From Bifidobacterium ramosum (GTDB taxonomy: Bacteria > Actinomycetota > Actinomycetes > Actinomycetales > Bifidobacteriaceae): a stretch of DNA of 64,000 bases. The notes under the pieces are model-generated. The model was not told the DNA's origin. It made no database searches and saw only the letters and a list, made by a program, of their open reading frames with translations. The position numbers were made by a program, and so were the translations under genes. Positions within the stretch are counted from its first letter, which is position 1. Each line of letters opens with the position of its first letter. Location: positions 1 through 64,000 of the forward strand of contig NZ_WBSM01000011.1 of assembly GCF_009299505.1 (NCBI RefSeq), in the 5' to 3' direction. Below are positions 1-12,593 of the stretch, one piece after another.

Positions 1-1
1 C

Positions 2-499
2 GCACTGCGCGTACGGCTGATGACCCGCGCGGCGCGGCTCGACATGACGCCTGATCTCGATCCGATCGCCGTGCTGCGCGAGTACCGCGACGTGTTCCGT
101 GAGGCGTACGTGACGGTGAAGGGGCCGTCGGTGGGCGGCACGCGGTACGAGGCGGAACGCGAGATCGATTCGCGGATCGCGGCGGAGCTGATGATGCGCG
201 GCGGCGCGCCGATCATCAAGAACCGGTATTCGGTGTGGCTGGACGAGGATGGCTGGAGCATCGACGTGTTCGGTGGGGCGAATGCGCCGCTGATCGTCGC
301 GGAGGCGGAGCGCAGCGGTCCGGTGACGAATCTGAGCATTCCGAAGTTCTGCGTGACGGAGATCACCGATCAGGTGCGGTTCAGCAACGACGGGTTGGCC
401 GGTCGCCCGTTCCGCGAATGGCAGGACGATTTCGAGCGCGAGCTTGCCGCCAACGGTCCGCAGTTCCAACAACTGTTCGGTAAGAACCGTATGATCTGA
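2..499 (+). CDS. CYTH-domain protein, 5'-truncated by window edge
   Basis: The reading frame is open from the first bases of the window, so the start lies upstream. The visible 165 residues read like the bulk of a CYTH (CyaB/thiamine-triphosphatase-like) domain: an LRVRL strand, then TVKGPSVGGTRYEAEREI (basic and acidic residues of the phosphate/metal tunnel), then KNRYSVWLDEDGWSIDVFGG and a LIVAEAE strand. CYTH proteins bind triphosphates with divalent metal, but the substrate of this subfamily cannot be deduced. The internal ATG at 20 falls inside the domain and is not the start. A perfect 28-bp-stem hairpin follows at 568-633. Confidence 0.72.
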   Translation, partial: ALRVRLMTRAARLDMTPDLDPIAVLREYRDVFREAYVTVKGPSVGGTRYEAEREIDSRIAAELMMRGGAPIIKNRYSVWLDEDGWSIDVFGGANAPLIVAEAERSGPVTNLSIPKFCVTEITDQVRFSNDGLAGRPFREWQDDFERELAANGPQFQQLFGKNRMI

Positions 500-567
500 C
501 GGCCGTCGCACGCGACATGTTGCGGCATGTCACTAAAGGCTTCACCGCACGGATCCATCGAGATCGC

Positions 568-633
568 CATAACTACAACGGACATACAGCCGATTACGTA
601 CCCCGAATCGGCTGTATGTCCGTTGTAGTTATG
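568..633. repeat. Palindromic hairpin, GGACATACAGCC family
   Basis: Perfect 28-bp inverted repeat (568-595 with 606-633) around a 10-nt loop. The conserved 19-bp core arm is AACGGACATACAGCCGATT. It lies between convergent genes and could act as a bidirectional terminator. The same core recurs 21 more times in this window, always between genes. Confidence 0.9.
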
Positions 634-709
634 TCATACGACTGCTGACGTGACCGTACAACCGTACGTCAGTACAGCAACTGCAAGCCAGTACGACTGC
701 CGCGGCAGG

Positions 710-1675
710 TCAGTACATCAGCGTGGCCAGACGACGACGCGCGCGCTTGAGTCGCTCGTCGGTCGGCTCCGGAATGGCGAAGTACTCGAGCAGACGCTTG
801 CGGACCGGCTCGAGATCGGCCTTGTGCCCGGCGGCAAGATAGTCGAGCAGACGGTCGAACGCGTCGGCGATCTGCCCGCCGATCATGTCGATGTCGGCGA
901 CGGCGAGCTGCGCGTCCACGTCGTCCGGATGCGCGGCCGCGGCGGCGCGCACCTCGCGCACATCGGCGGTCGCGGAGCGGGCCAGCAGCAGCGCCTTGGA
1001 GCGTTCACGCGCGGCGATCGCGTCGTTCGGGTTGGATTCGAGCACCTTGGCATACGCGGCGGCGGCACCGGAGTAGTCGCCAGCCTGTGCGAGCTGGTGC
1101 GCTTCGGCGTGCTCGGGCGGGATCTGCGTGGCCGGGTCGGGCGTGCCTGCGCCGGCGTCGTTGGCGGACGGATCGCCGGAGTACGGCGCGGTGCCGGTCA
1201 CGCCGGCCTGCTGTGCGGCCTGGATGAGCTTGGGGATGACCTGATCAGTGATCTGCTTGAGTTCGTCGTCGGACGGCAGGCCTTCGAGGATCGGCATCGG
1301 ACGGCCGCCGATGAGCGCGAACAACGCCGGTGCGCCCTGCACCTGGAACGCCTGCGCGATGGACGGGCTGGACGCGATGTCGATGCGGCTGAGCTGGATC
1401 TGACCGTTGAGCTTGTTGACCGCGTCGCCGAGCGCGCGGGCCATGGGGAACAGACGATCGTCGGTGGGCACCCACAGCAGCAGCAGGATGGGGAACGTGG
1501 CCGAGGTCTGGACCATGGCCTGGAACGTGTTTTCGCTGGTATCGATCACGTAGCCACCGGCCGCGGGGGCGCCGCCGGCCTGCCCTGGCTCGGCCTTCAC
1601 CTGATGCTTGAGCGCCTCCAGATCCACGGCTCCTGCCAACGAGACTCCGGGATGAAACTCCTGCTGTTCTGCCAT
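710..1675 (-). CDS. Thioredoxin-fold/TPR protein (YbbN/CnoX-like)
   Basis: 321 residues. The middle part (about 40-150) is a thioredoxin-like fold (FPILLLLWVPTDDR, then IDIASSPSIAQAFQVQGAPALFALIGGRP) that lacks the CxxC redox pair. The C-terminal half (about 190-320) is helical and TPR-like. This arrangement matches the YbbN/CnoX group of chaperone-associated thioredoxin-fold proteins, so a holdase or co-chaperone role is inferred. The start is the ATG at 1675, preceded by GGAGG at proper distance; an upstream ATG at 1699 lacks such a site. The gene is convergent with the CYTH gene across the hairpin at 568-633. Confidence 0.75.
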   Translation of the reverse strand: MAEQQEFHPGVSLAGAVDLEALKHQVKAEPGQAGGAPAAGGYVIDTSENTFQAMVQTSATFPILLLLWVPTDDRLFPMARALGDAVNKLNGQIQLSRIDIASSPSIAQAFQVQGAPALFALIGGRPMPILEGLPSDDELKQITDQVIPKLIQAAQQAGVTGTAPYSGDPSANDAGAGTPDPATQIPPEHAEAHQLAQAGDYSGAAAAYAKVLESNPNDAIAARERSKALLLARSATADVREVRAAAAAHPDDVDAQLAVADIDMIGGQIADAFDRLLDYLAAGHKADLEPVRKRLLEYFAIPEPTDERLKRARRRLATLMY

Positions 1676-1869
1676 CGTGCCTCCAAACTGTGCGCGCATA
1701 CCGCCGCGGCGGCCTTTGTTACCGAAACACCACTATAGTTCCCGCCCGCCTGCCGCACGAGTTCGCGCACCGAGAAGCCTGACGCCCATCCCTCTAACGG
1801 GCATACTCGACGCGCGCGATACCGCCGAGTCCTACCGCGGAATGCCCCTGCTCCATCCCCTGCCCCTGC

Positions 1870-2062
1870 CCCTAACGGACATACAGCCGATTTTGAGGGT
1901 GAAATCGGCTGTATGTCCGTTAGGGAATGGAGCCATACCAACGATGGAACGCCGGGACACCGAAACACACTGAATCACTGGAACACGTTCCCTACGATCA
2001 TCACCCCAACCTCAACGGACATACAGCCGATACCGAGCAAAATCGGCTGTATGTCCGGTGAG
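1870..2062. repeat. Two GGACATACAGCC hairpins
   Basis: Hairpin 1 (1870-1925) has a near-perfect stem of about 24 bp with core arm starts 29 bp apart. Hairpin 2 (2011-2062) has one mismatch in the outer stem (CGTTG against GGTGAG). Nothing else is recognisable in the 500-bp gap 1676-2175, which holds the thioredoxin-gene promoter region and the 3' side of the lipoprotein gene. Confidence 0.85.
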
Positions 2063-2175
2063 AGGGCAGAAAACCAGAAGGTAGCGTCGCACAACATCTC
2101 GCACAACGAGCGTCGCACGACGTTCCGTCACACGACACATCACGCAACGCCCGCCACCCGGCGCCCGTCACGCGA

Positions 2176-3189
2176 TCATTTGACCGCTTCGACCTTGACG
2201 ACCTGCCGATCCGCGCCCACCGCGGTGATCTGCTTGCCGGAATCCTTGGACGGCACGTAGATCGCGACGACGATGGTGTATGTGGCCTTGAGCGAGCTGG
2301 TGGCCTTGGTATCGCCGAACAGCACGCGCTCGTCGTCGGAGGCGGGCAGCGACTCGCGCCCCTCGCCGGCCTGACGCACCCACTCGTGGTTGATCTGCGC
2401 GACGACGAGGTCGCCGCCGTCGGTGGAACGCATCACGTGGATGGCCCCGTCCACCGGCGTGAAGGTCTGCTGCTGGGTGCCCTTGTTCGCCTCGATGCCG
2501 GTCTGCACCTGCTGGGTGGTTTCGGTGAGCTTCTGGCGCAGCTGGTCGTCGGCCACCTTCGACGCGTACTGGCTTTTCGCGCCGTTGGCGAGCACGTCGG
2601 CGTATTCCTTGACGGCCTCCTCGGGCGTGGCGACGAGCCCGTTGTCCTTCGCGTCGCCCATCTGCGAACCGATCTTGGGCACGGCGAAGCTGGGCATCTG
2701 CACGCCGGAGAAGAGGCGGACCATGGCCCACAGCTTGTAGTTCTCGCGCGCCGAGTTCTGGATCATGACGAGCAGTCGCTTGGACTGCTGGTCCTCGGTG
2801 GTCGTGGTGATCGAGAAGATGGAGCGCGGCCAACCGGAGTCGGTGGGGATGACGGTCTGCGCGATGTCGCCCGGGATGGTGGCGAGCGGATCGAGCGAGC
2901 CGGTCTGCGAGATGCGGATGCGGCTGGCATAGATGTCGTATGCCGGCCCGGTGACGCGGGCGTCGAGTCCGTCGGTTTTCTTGGCGTCGCCGGCGTTGTT
3001 GTACGCATCGAGGATGGCCTTGCGGATGGCCGCCTCCTGCGTTTCGGTGAGGTCCGGCGTGGCCGTGGCGGCGGTCGTCGACGCGTCGCTACCCGACGGC
3101 GTGGGGATGCGGCCTTCGCATGCGGTAAGCGGCAACGTCACGGCGAGCGTGAGCGTCGCCGCGGCGATGGTTTTGATGGTCTTCGTCAT
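2176..3189 (-). CDS. Secreted lipoprotein of unknown function
   Basis: 337 residues. The N-terminus is a lipoprotein signal (KTIK, a hydrophobic stretch, then LTAC lipobox with Cys24), followed by a Ser/Thr/Ala linker. The rest has no motif I can assign; it resembles the large, poorly characterised actinobacterial lipoproteins. Its start overlaps the 3' end of the membrane-protein gene 3186-4436 by 4 bp (ATGA), so the two are translationally coupled and probably work together at the cell surface. Confidence 0.75.
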   Translation of the reverse strand: MTKTIKTIAAATLTLAVTLPLTACEGRIPTPSGSDASTTAATATPDLTETQEAAIRKAILDAYNNAGDAKKTDGLDARVTGPAYDIYASRIRISQTGSLDPLATIPGDIAQTVIPTDSGWPRSIFSITTTTEDQQSKRLLVMIQNSARENYKLWAMVRLFSGVQMPSFAVPKIGSQMGDAKDNGLVATPEEAVKEYADVLANGAKSQYASKVADDQLRQKLTETTQQVQTGIEANKGTQQQTFTPVDGAIHVMRSTDGGDLVVAQINHEWVRQAGEGRESLPASDDERVLFGDTKATSSLKATYTIVVAIYVPSKDSGKQITAVGADRQVVKVEAVK

Positions 3190-4436
3190 TGGTGCGCCTC
3201 CTCGCCGTCGTCGTCGCTGGTCTCCTGCGCGAGTCGCGCGAAGTACGCCTGCAGTTCGTCGGGGGTGATCACGGATGTGGCTTCGTCGTTGCCGGATGGC
3301 TGCTCGGCGGACGTATCGCCGGCGACGGCGGACGGCTGCGCATCGGCAGTGTGATCGTTGACATGATCGGTATGATCGTCGTGATCGGCGGCGTTGGCCG
3401 CGACCTGATCGGCGACGAGGTTGCGTGCCGACGGATCGATGATGGTCGGCTGCGACGGATCGGACAGCGACGGGAACGCCATCGACACGTCGTGCGAGCC
3501 GGTCGTGTCATCCGGCACGGCGGCGGACGGCACGTCAGAGGACGTCGTCGCGACGGATTCCGTCGCTGCGCCCGGCCGATGCGCGGCGTGACGGCTGCGC
3601 TTGCGTTTCGGCTTGCCGCTCGGCTTGAACGCCGATAGGCTGCCGCTCAGCGCCTCGGCGACGCTGACCTCCTCATGCACGACGCTTTCCACGATGCGCT
3701 TACGCCGTTTGTGCGGCGGCATCGCGAACAGCGACGCGGTCAGGATCGCCATGATGACGAGCAGCCCGCCCGCGAAGTAGAACGGCATCGCGAAGTCGGG
3801 CAGCACGTCGCGCACCCAGTGCAGCGTGACCGTCGCGTCGGACTTCGCGCCCAGATCGATGATCGCCATGGTCGAGGCGTTCTCGGTTTCGGTCGACAGT
3901 TTCGCACTGCCCTTGCCGCACTCGACCTTGCTCCACATATCGGAGTCACGGAACGCAACCGCGCCGGACTGGTCGTCAGACGAGTCGGACGACGCATCGG
4001 ACGACGACTTCGACGTGAACGTTTCCGTCGACAGCGTACTCCAGTCATGCAGTCCGGTGACGCGTACGTACGACTCCCCCGCGACCCAGCCGTTCACGTC
4101 CTTGCCGGAGCCGAGCGCGACGCACACGTCGTCGCTCCCCGACGATTCGACGGTCAGTTCGACCTGCTGATCGACCAACGGCAGCACGCCGGGATCGGTG
4201 GCGATGTACTGCGTGCCCTCGATACGCGTCGACGCGGCGATGCTGCGGCTTGGCTTCCATACGGTTGCGTTCAGTATGCCCAGCACGATGCACGTGACGG
4301 CCAGCATGCCGAGGATCGGCGTGACCAGGCCGCGCATGATCCACACGCGGCGGGCGGCCGACTTGTCCGTCTCAGAGCCCTTCTCGCTGCGCGGATGGAC
4401 GCGCCGGGATTTTCGTTCGTTCACAGTCATAGCCAT
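3186..4436 (-). CDS. Membrane protein with extracellular domain
   Basis: 416 residues. One membrane helix lies near residues 35-55 (LVTPILGMLAVTCIVLGILNA), then an extracellular region of about 160 residues with a Ser/Asp-rich segment, then a second helix near 220-240. The C-terminal cytoplasmic tail is basic (HKRRKR, KPKRKRSRH) and then low-complexity and acidic. No enzyme motif is visible. It is the first gene of a two-gene unit with the lipoprotein gene. A second ATG at 4430 is an equally possible start. Confidence 0.7.
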   Translation of the reverse strand: MAMTVNERKSRRVHPRSEKGSETDKSAARRVWIMRGLVTPILGMLAVTCIVLGILNATVWKPSRSIAASTRIEGTQYIATDPGVLPLVDQQVELTVESSGSDDVCVALGSGKDVNGWVAGESYVRVTGLHDWSTLSTETFTSKSSSDASSDSSDDQSGAVAFRDSDMWSKVECGKGSAKLSTETENASTMAIIDLGAKSDATVTLHWVRDVLPDFAMPFYFAGGLLVIMAILTASLFAMPPHKRRKRIVESVVHEEVSVAEALSGSLSAFKPSGKPKRKRSRHAAHRPGAATESVATTSSDVPSAAVPDDTTGSHDVSMAFPSLSDPSQPTIIDPSARNLVADQVAANAADHDDHTDHVNDHTADAQPSAVAGDTSAEQPSGNDEATSVITPDELQAYFARLAQETSDDDGEEAHQ

Positions 4437-4506
4437 CCCATTCTACAATCCGCCGCGCGACCGCCCCAAGCCCCCATGGCCATCATCACCGATTCCCCGC
4501 GCCAGC

Positions 4507-4552
4507 GTTGCCATCCGTAGGTTACCCACGTTGCCATCCGTAGGTTACCCAC
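4507..4552. repeat. 23-bp perfect tandem duplication in a divergent promoter region
   Basis: GTTGCCATCCGTAGGTTACC plus CAC occurs twice head to tail (4507-4529, 4530-4552). It lies between the divergent genes starting at 4436 (-) and 4634 (+). It may be a duplicated regulator site or a recent replication duplication. Confidence 0.85.
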
Positions 4553-4633
4553 CCAACCGTCCGCATCACCGACCGTGCAGCCGTACAGCCGCCACCCGCC
4601 ACGCGATCAAGGTTTGCCGCTACTGTAGACACC

Positions 4634-5650
4634 ATGCGTAACAACATCTCCCAGCAGATCCTCGCCGGCGTGTGTGCGCTCGGCATGTGCCTGACGCTCA
4701 CCGCCTGCGGCAACTCGTCGAACGCGTCGTCCGGCGACTCGAAGAACTCCAGCTCGTCGTCCACCGATTCCAAATCCAACTCGTCCGATAACTCGAGCAG
4801 CTCGTCCGGCAGCTCGCTCAAGCAGCTCAAGCAGCTCGCCGGCGTCACGGCGACCGGCGAACTCGGCAAGAAGCCGTCCGTCGCGCTGGCGTCCACGCCG
4901 ATGACCGTCGAGAACAACGCGTACGCCATCCTGCAGGAAGGCAACGGCAAGGCCGTCGAAGCGGACGACCGCGTGTGCCTGCAGGCCGTGTACGTCAACG
5001 CCAAGAACGGCGAGGAAATCGGCAACACGTGGGACAAGAACACGCCGGACTGCTCACTGAACCTCGGCGACAGCAGCACCGGCGAGGAATACAAGGAACT
5101 GTTCACCGGCCGGAAGATCAACACAACGATCGGCTTCGGCGTGAACGATTCGAATTCGGCCGGCACGTCGTACATCATGGCGCTCACGATCGTGTCCACG
5201 TCAAAGGACTATACGAAGGCGACCGGCACGGAGGTCACGGACGTGCCGTCCGACCTGCCGAAGGTGACGCGCGCGAAGGACGGCAAGCCGTCGATCGACA
5301 TGAACGGCTACAAGGGCGGCAAGAAGCTCGTCGCACAGACGCTGGTCAAGGGCGACGGCGCGAAGGTGACCGACAAGAATACGGTGCGCGTGAAGTACAC
5401 CGGATGGCTGCTCGACGGCACGCAGTTCGATTCGTCGTGGGACAAGAACACGACGCTCGACGCGGACACGTACAGCGGCGGTCAGCATACGGTGATCGAC
5501 GGCTGGCAGCAGGGCATGGTCGGCCAGACGGTCGGCTCGCAGGTGCTGCTGGTGATTCCGCCGGATCTGGGCTACGGCAGCACGGCCACCGGGTCGATCC
5601 CGGCGAATTCGACGCTGGTCTTCGTGGTCGACATTCTCGCCGCCTACTGA
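4634..5650 (+). CDS. FKBP-type peptidyl-prolyl cis-trans isomerase, lipoprotein
   Basis: 338 residues. The signal peptide has an LTAC lipobox (Cys about 25), followed by a Ser/Asn/Asp/Lys linker to about residue 65. The C-terminal 110 residues are a clear FKBP domain: VRVKYTGWLLDGTQFDSS, then VIDGWQQGMVGQTVGSQVLLVIPP, then GYGS and STLVFVVDIL. The middle region (about 80-200) looks like a degenerate second FKBP domain: TWDKNTPD mirrors SWDKNTTLD of the C-terminal one. It would catalyse proline isomerisation on exported proteins outside the membrane. No strong ribosome binding site precedes the ATG. Confidence 0.9.
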   Translation: MRNNISQQILAGVCALGMCLTLTACGNSSNASSGDSKNSSSSSTDSKSNSSDNSSSSSGSSLKQLKQLAGVTATGELGKKPSVALASTPMTVENNAYAILQEGNGKAVEADDRVCLQAVYVNAKNGEEIGNTWDKNTPDCSLNLGDSSTGEEYKELFTGRKINTTIGFGVNDSNSAGTSYIMALTIVSTSKDYTKATGTEVTDVPSDLPKVTRAKDGKPSIDMNGYKGGKKLVAQTLVKGDGAKVTDKNTVRVKYTGWLLDGTQFDSSWDKNTTLDADTYSGGQHTVIDGWQQGMVGQTVGSQVLLVIPPDLGYGSTATGSIPANSTLVFVVDILAAY

Positions 5651-5720
5651 TCGGGGCTTTGATCGATCACGCCACGCTCCTCAACCGGTCGGCGTCCGAC
5701 CGATAACGAACTCCACCCAC

Positions 5721-5889
5721 TAACGGACATACAGCCGATTTACCTATACGAATCGGCTGTATGTCCGTTTTTGGTTGTGCAGGCAGATAGTAGGGCGCAC
5801 CCATACACGACCACTACGACGCCAGATCCCCATCTCCTCAACGGACAACCAGCCGATTTACACACCCGAATCGGCTAGTTGTCCGTTGT
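5721..5889. repeat. Two hairpins: GGACATACAGCC and GGACAACCAGCC variants
   Basis: Hairpin 1 (5721-5770) has a perfect 19-bp stem, arm starts 29 bp apart, then TTTTT, so it can terminate the FKBP transcript. Hairpin 2 (5839-5889) belongs to the AACC variant, with one mismatch in the right arm (GGCTAGTTG). They separate two convergent genes. Confidence 0.88.
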
Positions 5890-5910
5890 CATCTTCCGTG
5901 ACGGGCGACG

Positions 5911-6687
5911 TCAGAACAGACGCAGGCTGTCGTCCTCGACGCCGCGCATGTCGTCGTAGTCAAGGATCAGGCAGGTGAAACCGCGGTCCTCCGCCAGCAC
6001 ACGCGCCTGCGGGGTGATGGTCTGCGCGGCGAAGATGCCACGCACCGGCGCCAGCAGCGGATCGCGGTTGAGCAGCTCGCAGTAGCGGGTCAGCTGCTCC
6101 ACGCCGTCGATGCCGCCGTGCCGTTTGATCTCGATCGCCACGTGCACGCCGTCCGCGTCGGTGGCCATGATGTCGACCGGTCCGATCGCGGTCGGATACT
6201 CACGCCGCACGAGTTTCGCGCCTTCGCCGATGCGTGTGATCTGCTGCGCGAGATACCGCTGGAGATGATCCTCGACGCCGTCCTTGATGAGTCCCGGATC
6301 CTCGCCGAGATCGTACGATTCGTCCGAGTACACATGGTAGATCGAGACCTCGAGGATGTCGCTGGACTTGTCCGCCGCCACGCGCAGCAGTCTGATCGGC
6401 GTGAGTTCGGACGCGTCCTTGCCGGCAACCGGTTCGACGGCGTCGGCGGGACCGTCGGCGCCGGTGACGTCCGTATCAGTGACGTCCGCGTCGGCGTCAC
6501 TGTCCGGCACGATCTCCTTGATCGTGCACGGTGCGGCCATCCAGTTGAGCGGCTTGTACGAGCCGAGTTCGGAGAAGATCAGCAGACTATTGTCGGCCTT
6601 GATCAGCAGCACGCGCTTGGCCGGCGGCAGCGAGGCCGTCAGACGACCGGAGTATTCGGCGGAGCAGTCAGCAACAATAATTCGCAC
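5911..6687 (-). CDS. nucS: Endonuclease NucS (EndoMS), mismatch-specific
   Basis: About 258 residues. The N-terminus RIIVADCSAEYSGRLTASLP is the typical NucS beginning, followed by KRVLLIKADNSLLIFSELGS and KPLNWMAAP. The C-terminal nuclease domain has the PD-(D/E)xK elements: DIMATDADG then VAIEIKR. In actinobacteria lacking MutS/MutL, NucS cleaves both strands at mismatches together with the beta clamp. A low-complexity Asp/Ala/Val insertion (about residues 63-95) separates the domains. I chose the GTG at 6687 because family members begin there; ATGs at 6705 and 6756 would add an unrelated leader overlapping the repeat array. Confidence 0.9.
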   Translation of the reverse strand: MRIIVADCSAEYSGRLTASLPPAKRVLLIKADNSLLIFSELGSYKPLNWMAAPCTIKEIVPDSDADADVTDTDVTGADGPADAVEPVAGKDASELTPIRLLRVAADKSSDILEVSIYHVYSDESYDLGEDPGLIKDGVEDHLQRYLAQQITRIGEGAKLVRREYPTAIGPVDIMATDADGVHVAIEIKRHGGIDGVEQLTRYCELLNRDPLLAPVRGIFAAQTITPQARVLAEDRGFTCLILDYDDMRGVEDDSLRLF

Positions 6688-6706
6688 GTCGCAACACTGT
6701 AGCATG

Positions 6707-7090
6707 ATGCACGGGATGGCGAAATCGCACGATTTTCCATCCCGTGACCTCGGCATCGGTCACGCGATGGAAAAGAACCCTCCAGATGCCATCCCGTGAC
6801 CTTCATCTCCGTCATTTTCCGGTCACGGGATGGAATATCGGTACTATGTTCCATCCCGTGAGCGTACGTCCCGCCACACGATGGAAAAAATGGTCCAAAT
6901 GCCATCCCGTGACCTCACGGCACCCCAGCATGACGAATTTCGCGGTCATGCGATGGCATATACGCGTCATATTCCATCCCGTGACTACATCCTCGGTCAC
7001 GCGATGGAAAAATACCCCCCGGCCGCCATCGCGTGGCCATAGCATCGGGTCACGCGATGGCTCTCATCGTTAAGATTCCATCGCGTGACC
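6707..7090. repeat. Array of 14 alternating 13-bp half-sites, helically spaced
   Basis: The half-site CCATCSCGTGACC (plus orientation) starts at 6737, 6789, 6851, 6902, 6974, 7026 and 7078. Its reverse complement GGTCACGSGATGG starts at 6707 (degenerate), 6758, 6821, 6872 (degenerate), 6944, 6995 and 7048. Orientation alternates strictly. Start-to-start spacings are 30, 21, 31, 32, 30, 21, 30, 42, 30, 21, 31, 22 and 30 bp, all near 2, 3 or 4 helical turns. The array fills the space between the end of the ATP synthase operon and nucS, ending 20 bp upstream of the nucS start. Confidence 0.93.
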
Positions 7091-7105
7091 CACGACCGCG
7101 AAACA

Positions 7106-7146
7106 CAAGGAGGCCTCCCCACGCAACAGCGTAAGGAGGCCTCCCG
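7106..7146 (-). terminator. Terminator of the ATP synthase operon
   Basis: Two copies of GGAGGCCTCC (7109-7118 and 7135-7144) form a 10-bp stem; on the minus strand a T-rich TTGTGTTT follows. It lies 42 bp after the atpC stop. Confidence 0.7.
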
Positions 7147-7187
7147 AAAGCACCGGCGTACCGAGCGAACGGCGAGCCGAGCGAAAA

Positions 7188-7495
7188 CTACTCGGCGCCG
7201 GCGTCCGTACCAGCGGTACGGACCACGTCGCGGCCACGTTCGACCGCAACGGTGAGCTTGTTCGAGTCGAAGGAGATGAATCCGTCAGTGACCTCGAACA
7301 CGTGGCGTTCGCCGGCCGGGTCGACCACGGTGAGCGAACCGCCCTTGATGACGGTCAGCACCGGCTCGTGGTCGGCCAGAATGCCCATCTCGCCTTCGGA
7401 GGCGGGGATGGTCACCGACTTCGCCTCGCCGTGCCACACCGGGTGGTCAGCGGCGACGATATTCACCTGCATCAAGGTCTTTGAGGATCCAGCCA

Positions 7496-7496
<1 letters not shown>
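7188..7496 (-). CDS. atpC: ATP synthase F1 epsilon subunit
   Basis: 102 residues, in the size range of the short actinobacterial form. It has the N-terminal beta-barrel part (MQVNIVAADHPVWHGEAKSV, EGEMGILADHEPVLTVI); the usual C-terminal helical hairpin is largely absent. Epsilon sits on the central stalk and can regulate the motor. It is the last gene of the operon. The atpD stop overlaps this start (TGATG); a GTG three bases upstream, better spaced from AAGGAG, is an alternative start. Confidence 0.95.
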
Positions 7497-9914
<2,418 letters not shown>

Positions 9915-9917
9915 GAA

Positions 9918-11597
<1,680 letters not shown>

Positions 11598-11698
11598 GAT
11601 CACTCCTTGTTGTTATTGGTAAATCTTGGGATCTCGCGCCGTGCACGCGTCCGGTTGGCTTGCCGGGCGGCGTCGTTGCGGACGCGGGATATATGCCG

Positions 11699-12526
11699 TC
11701 AGGCGCTGGCCTGAACGGTGCGGTTCAAATGCTGGAGCTGTGCGACCACCGTGTTGTCGGTGACCTCGTCGCCCACCTGGATGCGCATGCCGCCGATCAC
11801 GGACGGGTCCACGACCGAGTTGATGTGCACCGGGCGGCCGACCTTCTTCGTGTAGATCGCGACCAGCTTCTTGATCTGTTCGATCTTGAGCGGGGTGGCG
11901 GTGGTCACGGTGACCATCGACTCGCCCATGTGGCGCGAGAACTTGTTGATCAGCCACTGCACGGTCTGCAGGTAGCGACGGTTGCGCAGGTTGCAGGTCG
12001 CGTGTTCCGCCAGGCGCTTGGTGACCTTGTTGAGGTCGCTGGAGCCGATCAGGCTGTTGAGCAGCTTGGTGCGGGCCTCGGACGGCGCGCTGTCGTCGGA
12101 CAGCTCGGAACGCAGGACCGGCATGCCGAGCAGCGCCGAATGCAGTTCGGCCAGCTCGACGGACACCTGCAGCGTGGTGCCGGTGGCGTCCGCGTAGTAC
12201 ATCATGCCGTCCACGCCGAAGTCCTCCACGGCGTTGGCGATGTCGGACACGCGGCTCCAACGGCGACCGACCAGATCGGTCATGATCTCCATCGTCATCG
12301 GGTGCGCCTGACCACCGATCAGGGTGTTCAGTACGGCGACCTTGTCCGCCACCGGGCGCGACGGGTCGGTGAGCGCGCGTTCAAGCTGGACGTTGTGATC
12401 GAGCACGTTGGTGATCGAGAACAGCTCGTTCCCGATGCGCCACGCGTCCTCGCCTGCTTCGCGCAGCTTGGGTGCCAGCGAGTCACGAGAGACGCGATCG
12501 GCGATGCGCGATGCTTCTCCTCGCAT
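11699..12526 (-). CDS. atpH: ATP synthase delta subunit
   Basis: 275 residues, the long actinobacterial form of delta. It begins MRGEASRIADRVSRDSLAP and contains the C-terminal VTTATPLKIEQIKKLVAIYTKK then VDPSVIGGMRIQVGDEVTDNTV, the conserved delta/OSCP signature. Delta attaches F1 to the peripheral stalk. A gap of about 100 bp separates it from atpA, the largest between F1 genes of the operon. Confidence 0.95.
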   Translation of the reverse strand: MRGEASRIADRVSRDSLAPKLREAGEDAWRIGNELFSITNVLDHNVQLERALTDPSRPVADKVAVLNTLIGGQAHPMTMEIMTDLVGRRWSRVSDIANAVEDFGVDGMMYYADATGTTLQVSVELAELHSALLGMPVLRSELSDDSAPSEARTKLLNSLIGSSDLNKVTKRLAEHATCNLRNRRYLQTVQWLINKFSRHMGESMVTVTTATPLKIEQIKKLVAIYTKKVGRPVHINSVVDPSVIGGMRIQVGDEVTDNTVVAQLQHLNRTVQASA

Positions 12527-12593
12527 TGGTCACCTCCCTTTCCTTGACGTTTGCGTTGTAGTCTTGACAGTCACTACAGTCACTGCCGGACGA

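Noticed and set aside
650-1738. Long plus-strand frame (362 codons)
   Set aside because: Antisense shadow of the thioredoxin/TPR gene; Arg/Gly/Val-rich translation typical of the complementary frame of a high-GC gene.
6707-7090. CRISPR array
   Set aside because: Repeats alternate in orientation, spacers have 8, 17-19 or 29 bp, half-sites are only 13 bp, and no cas gene is in the window. The same holds for the arrays at 19333, 20412 and 23695.
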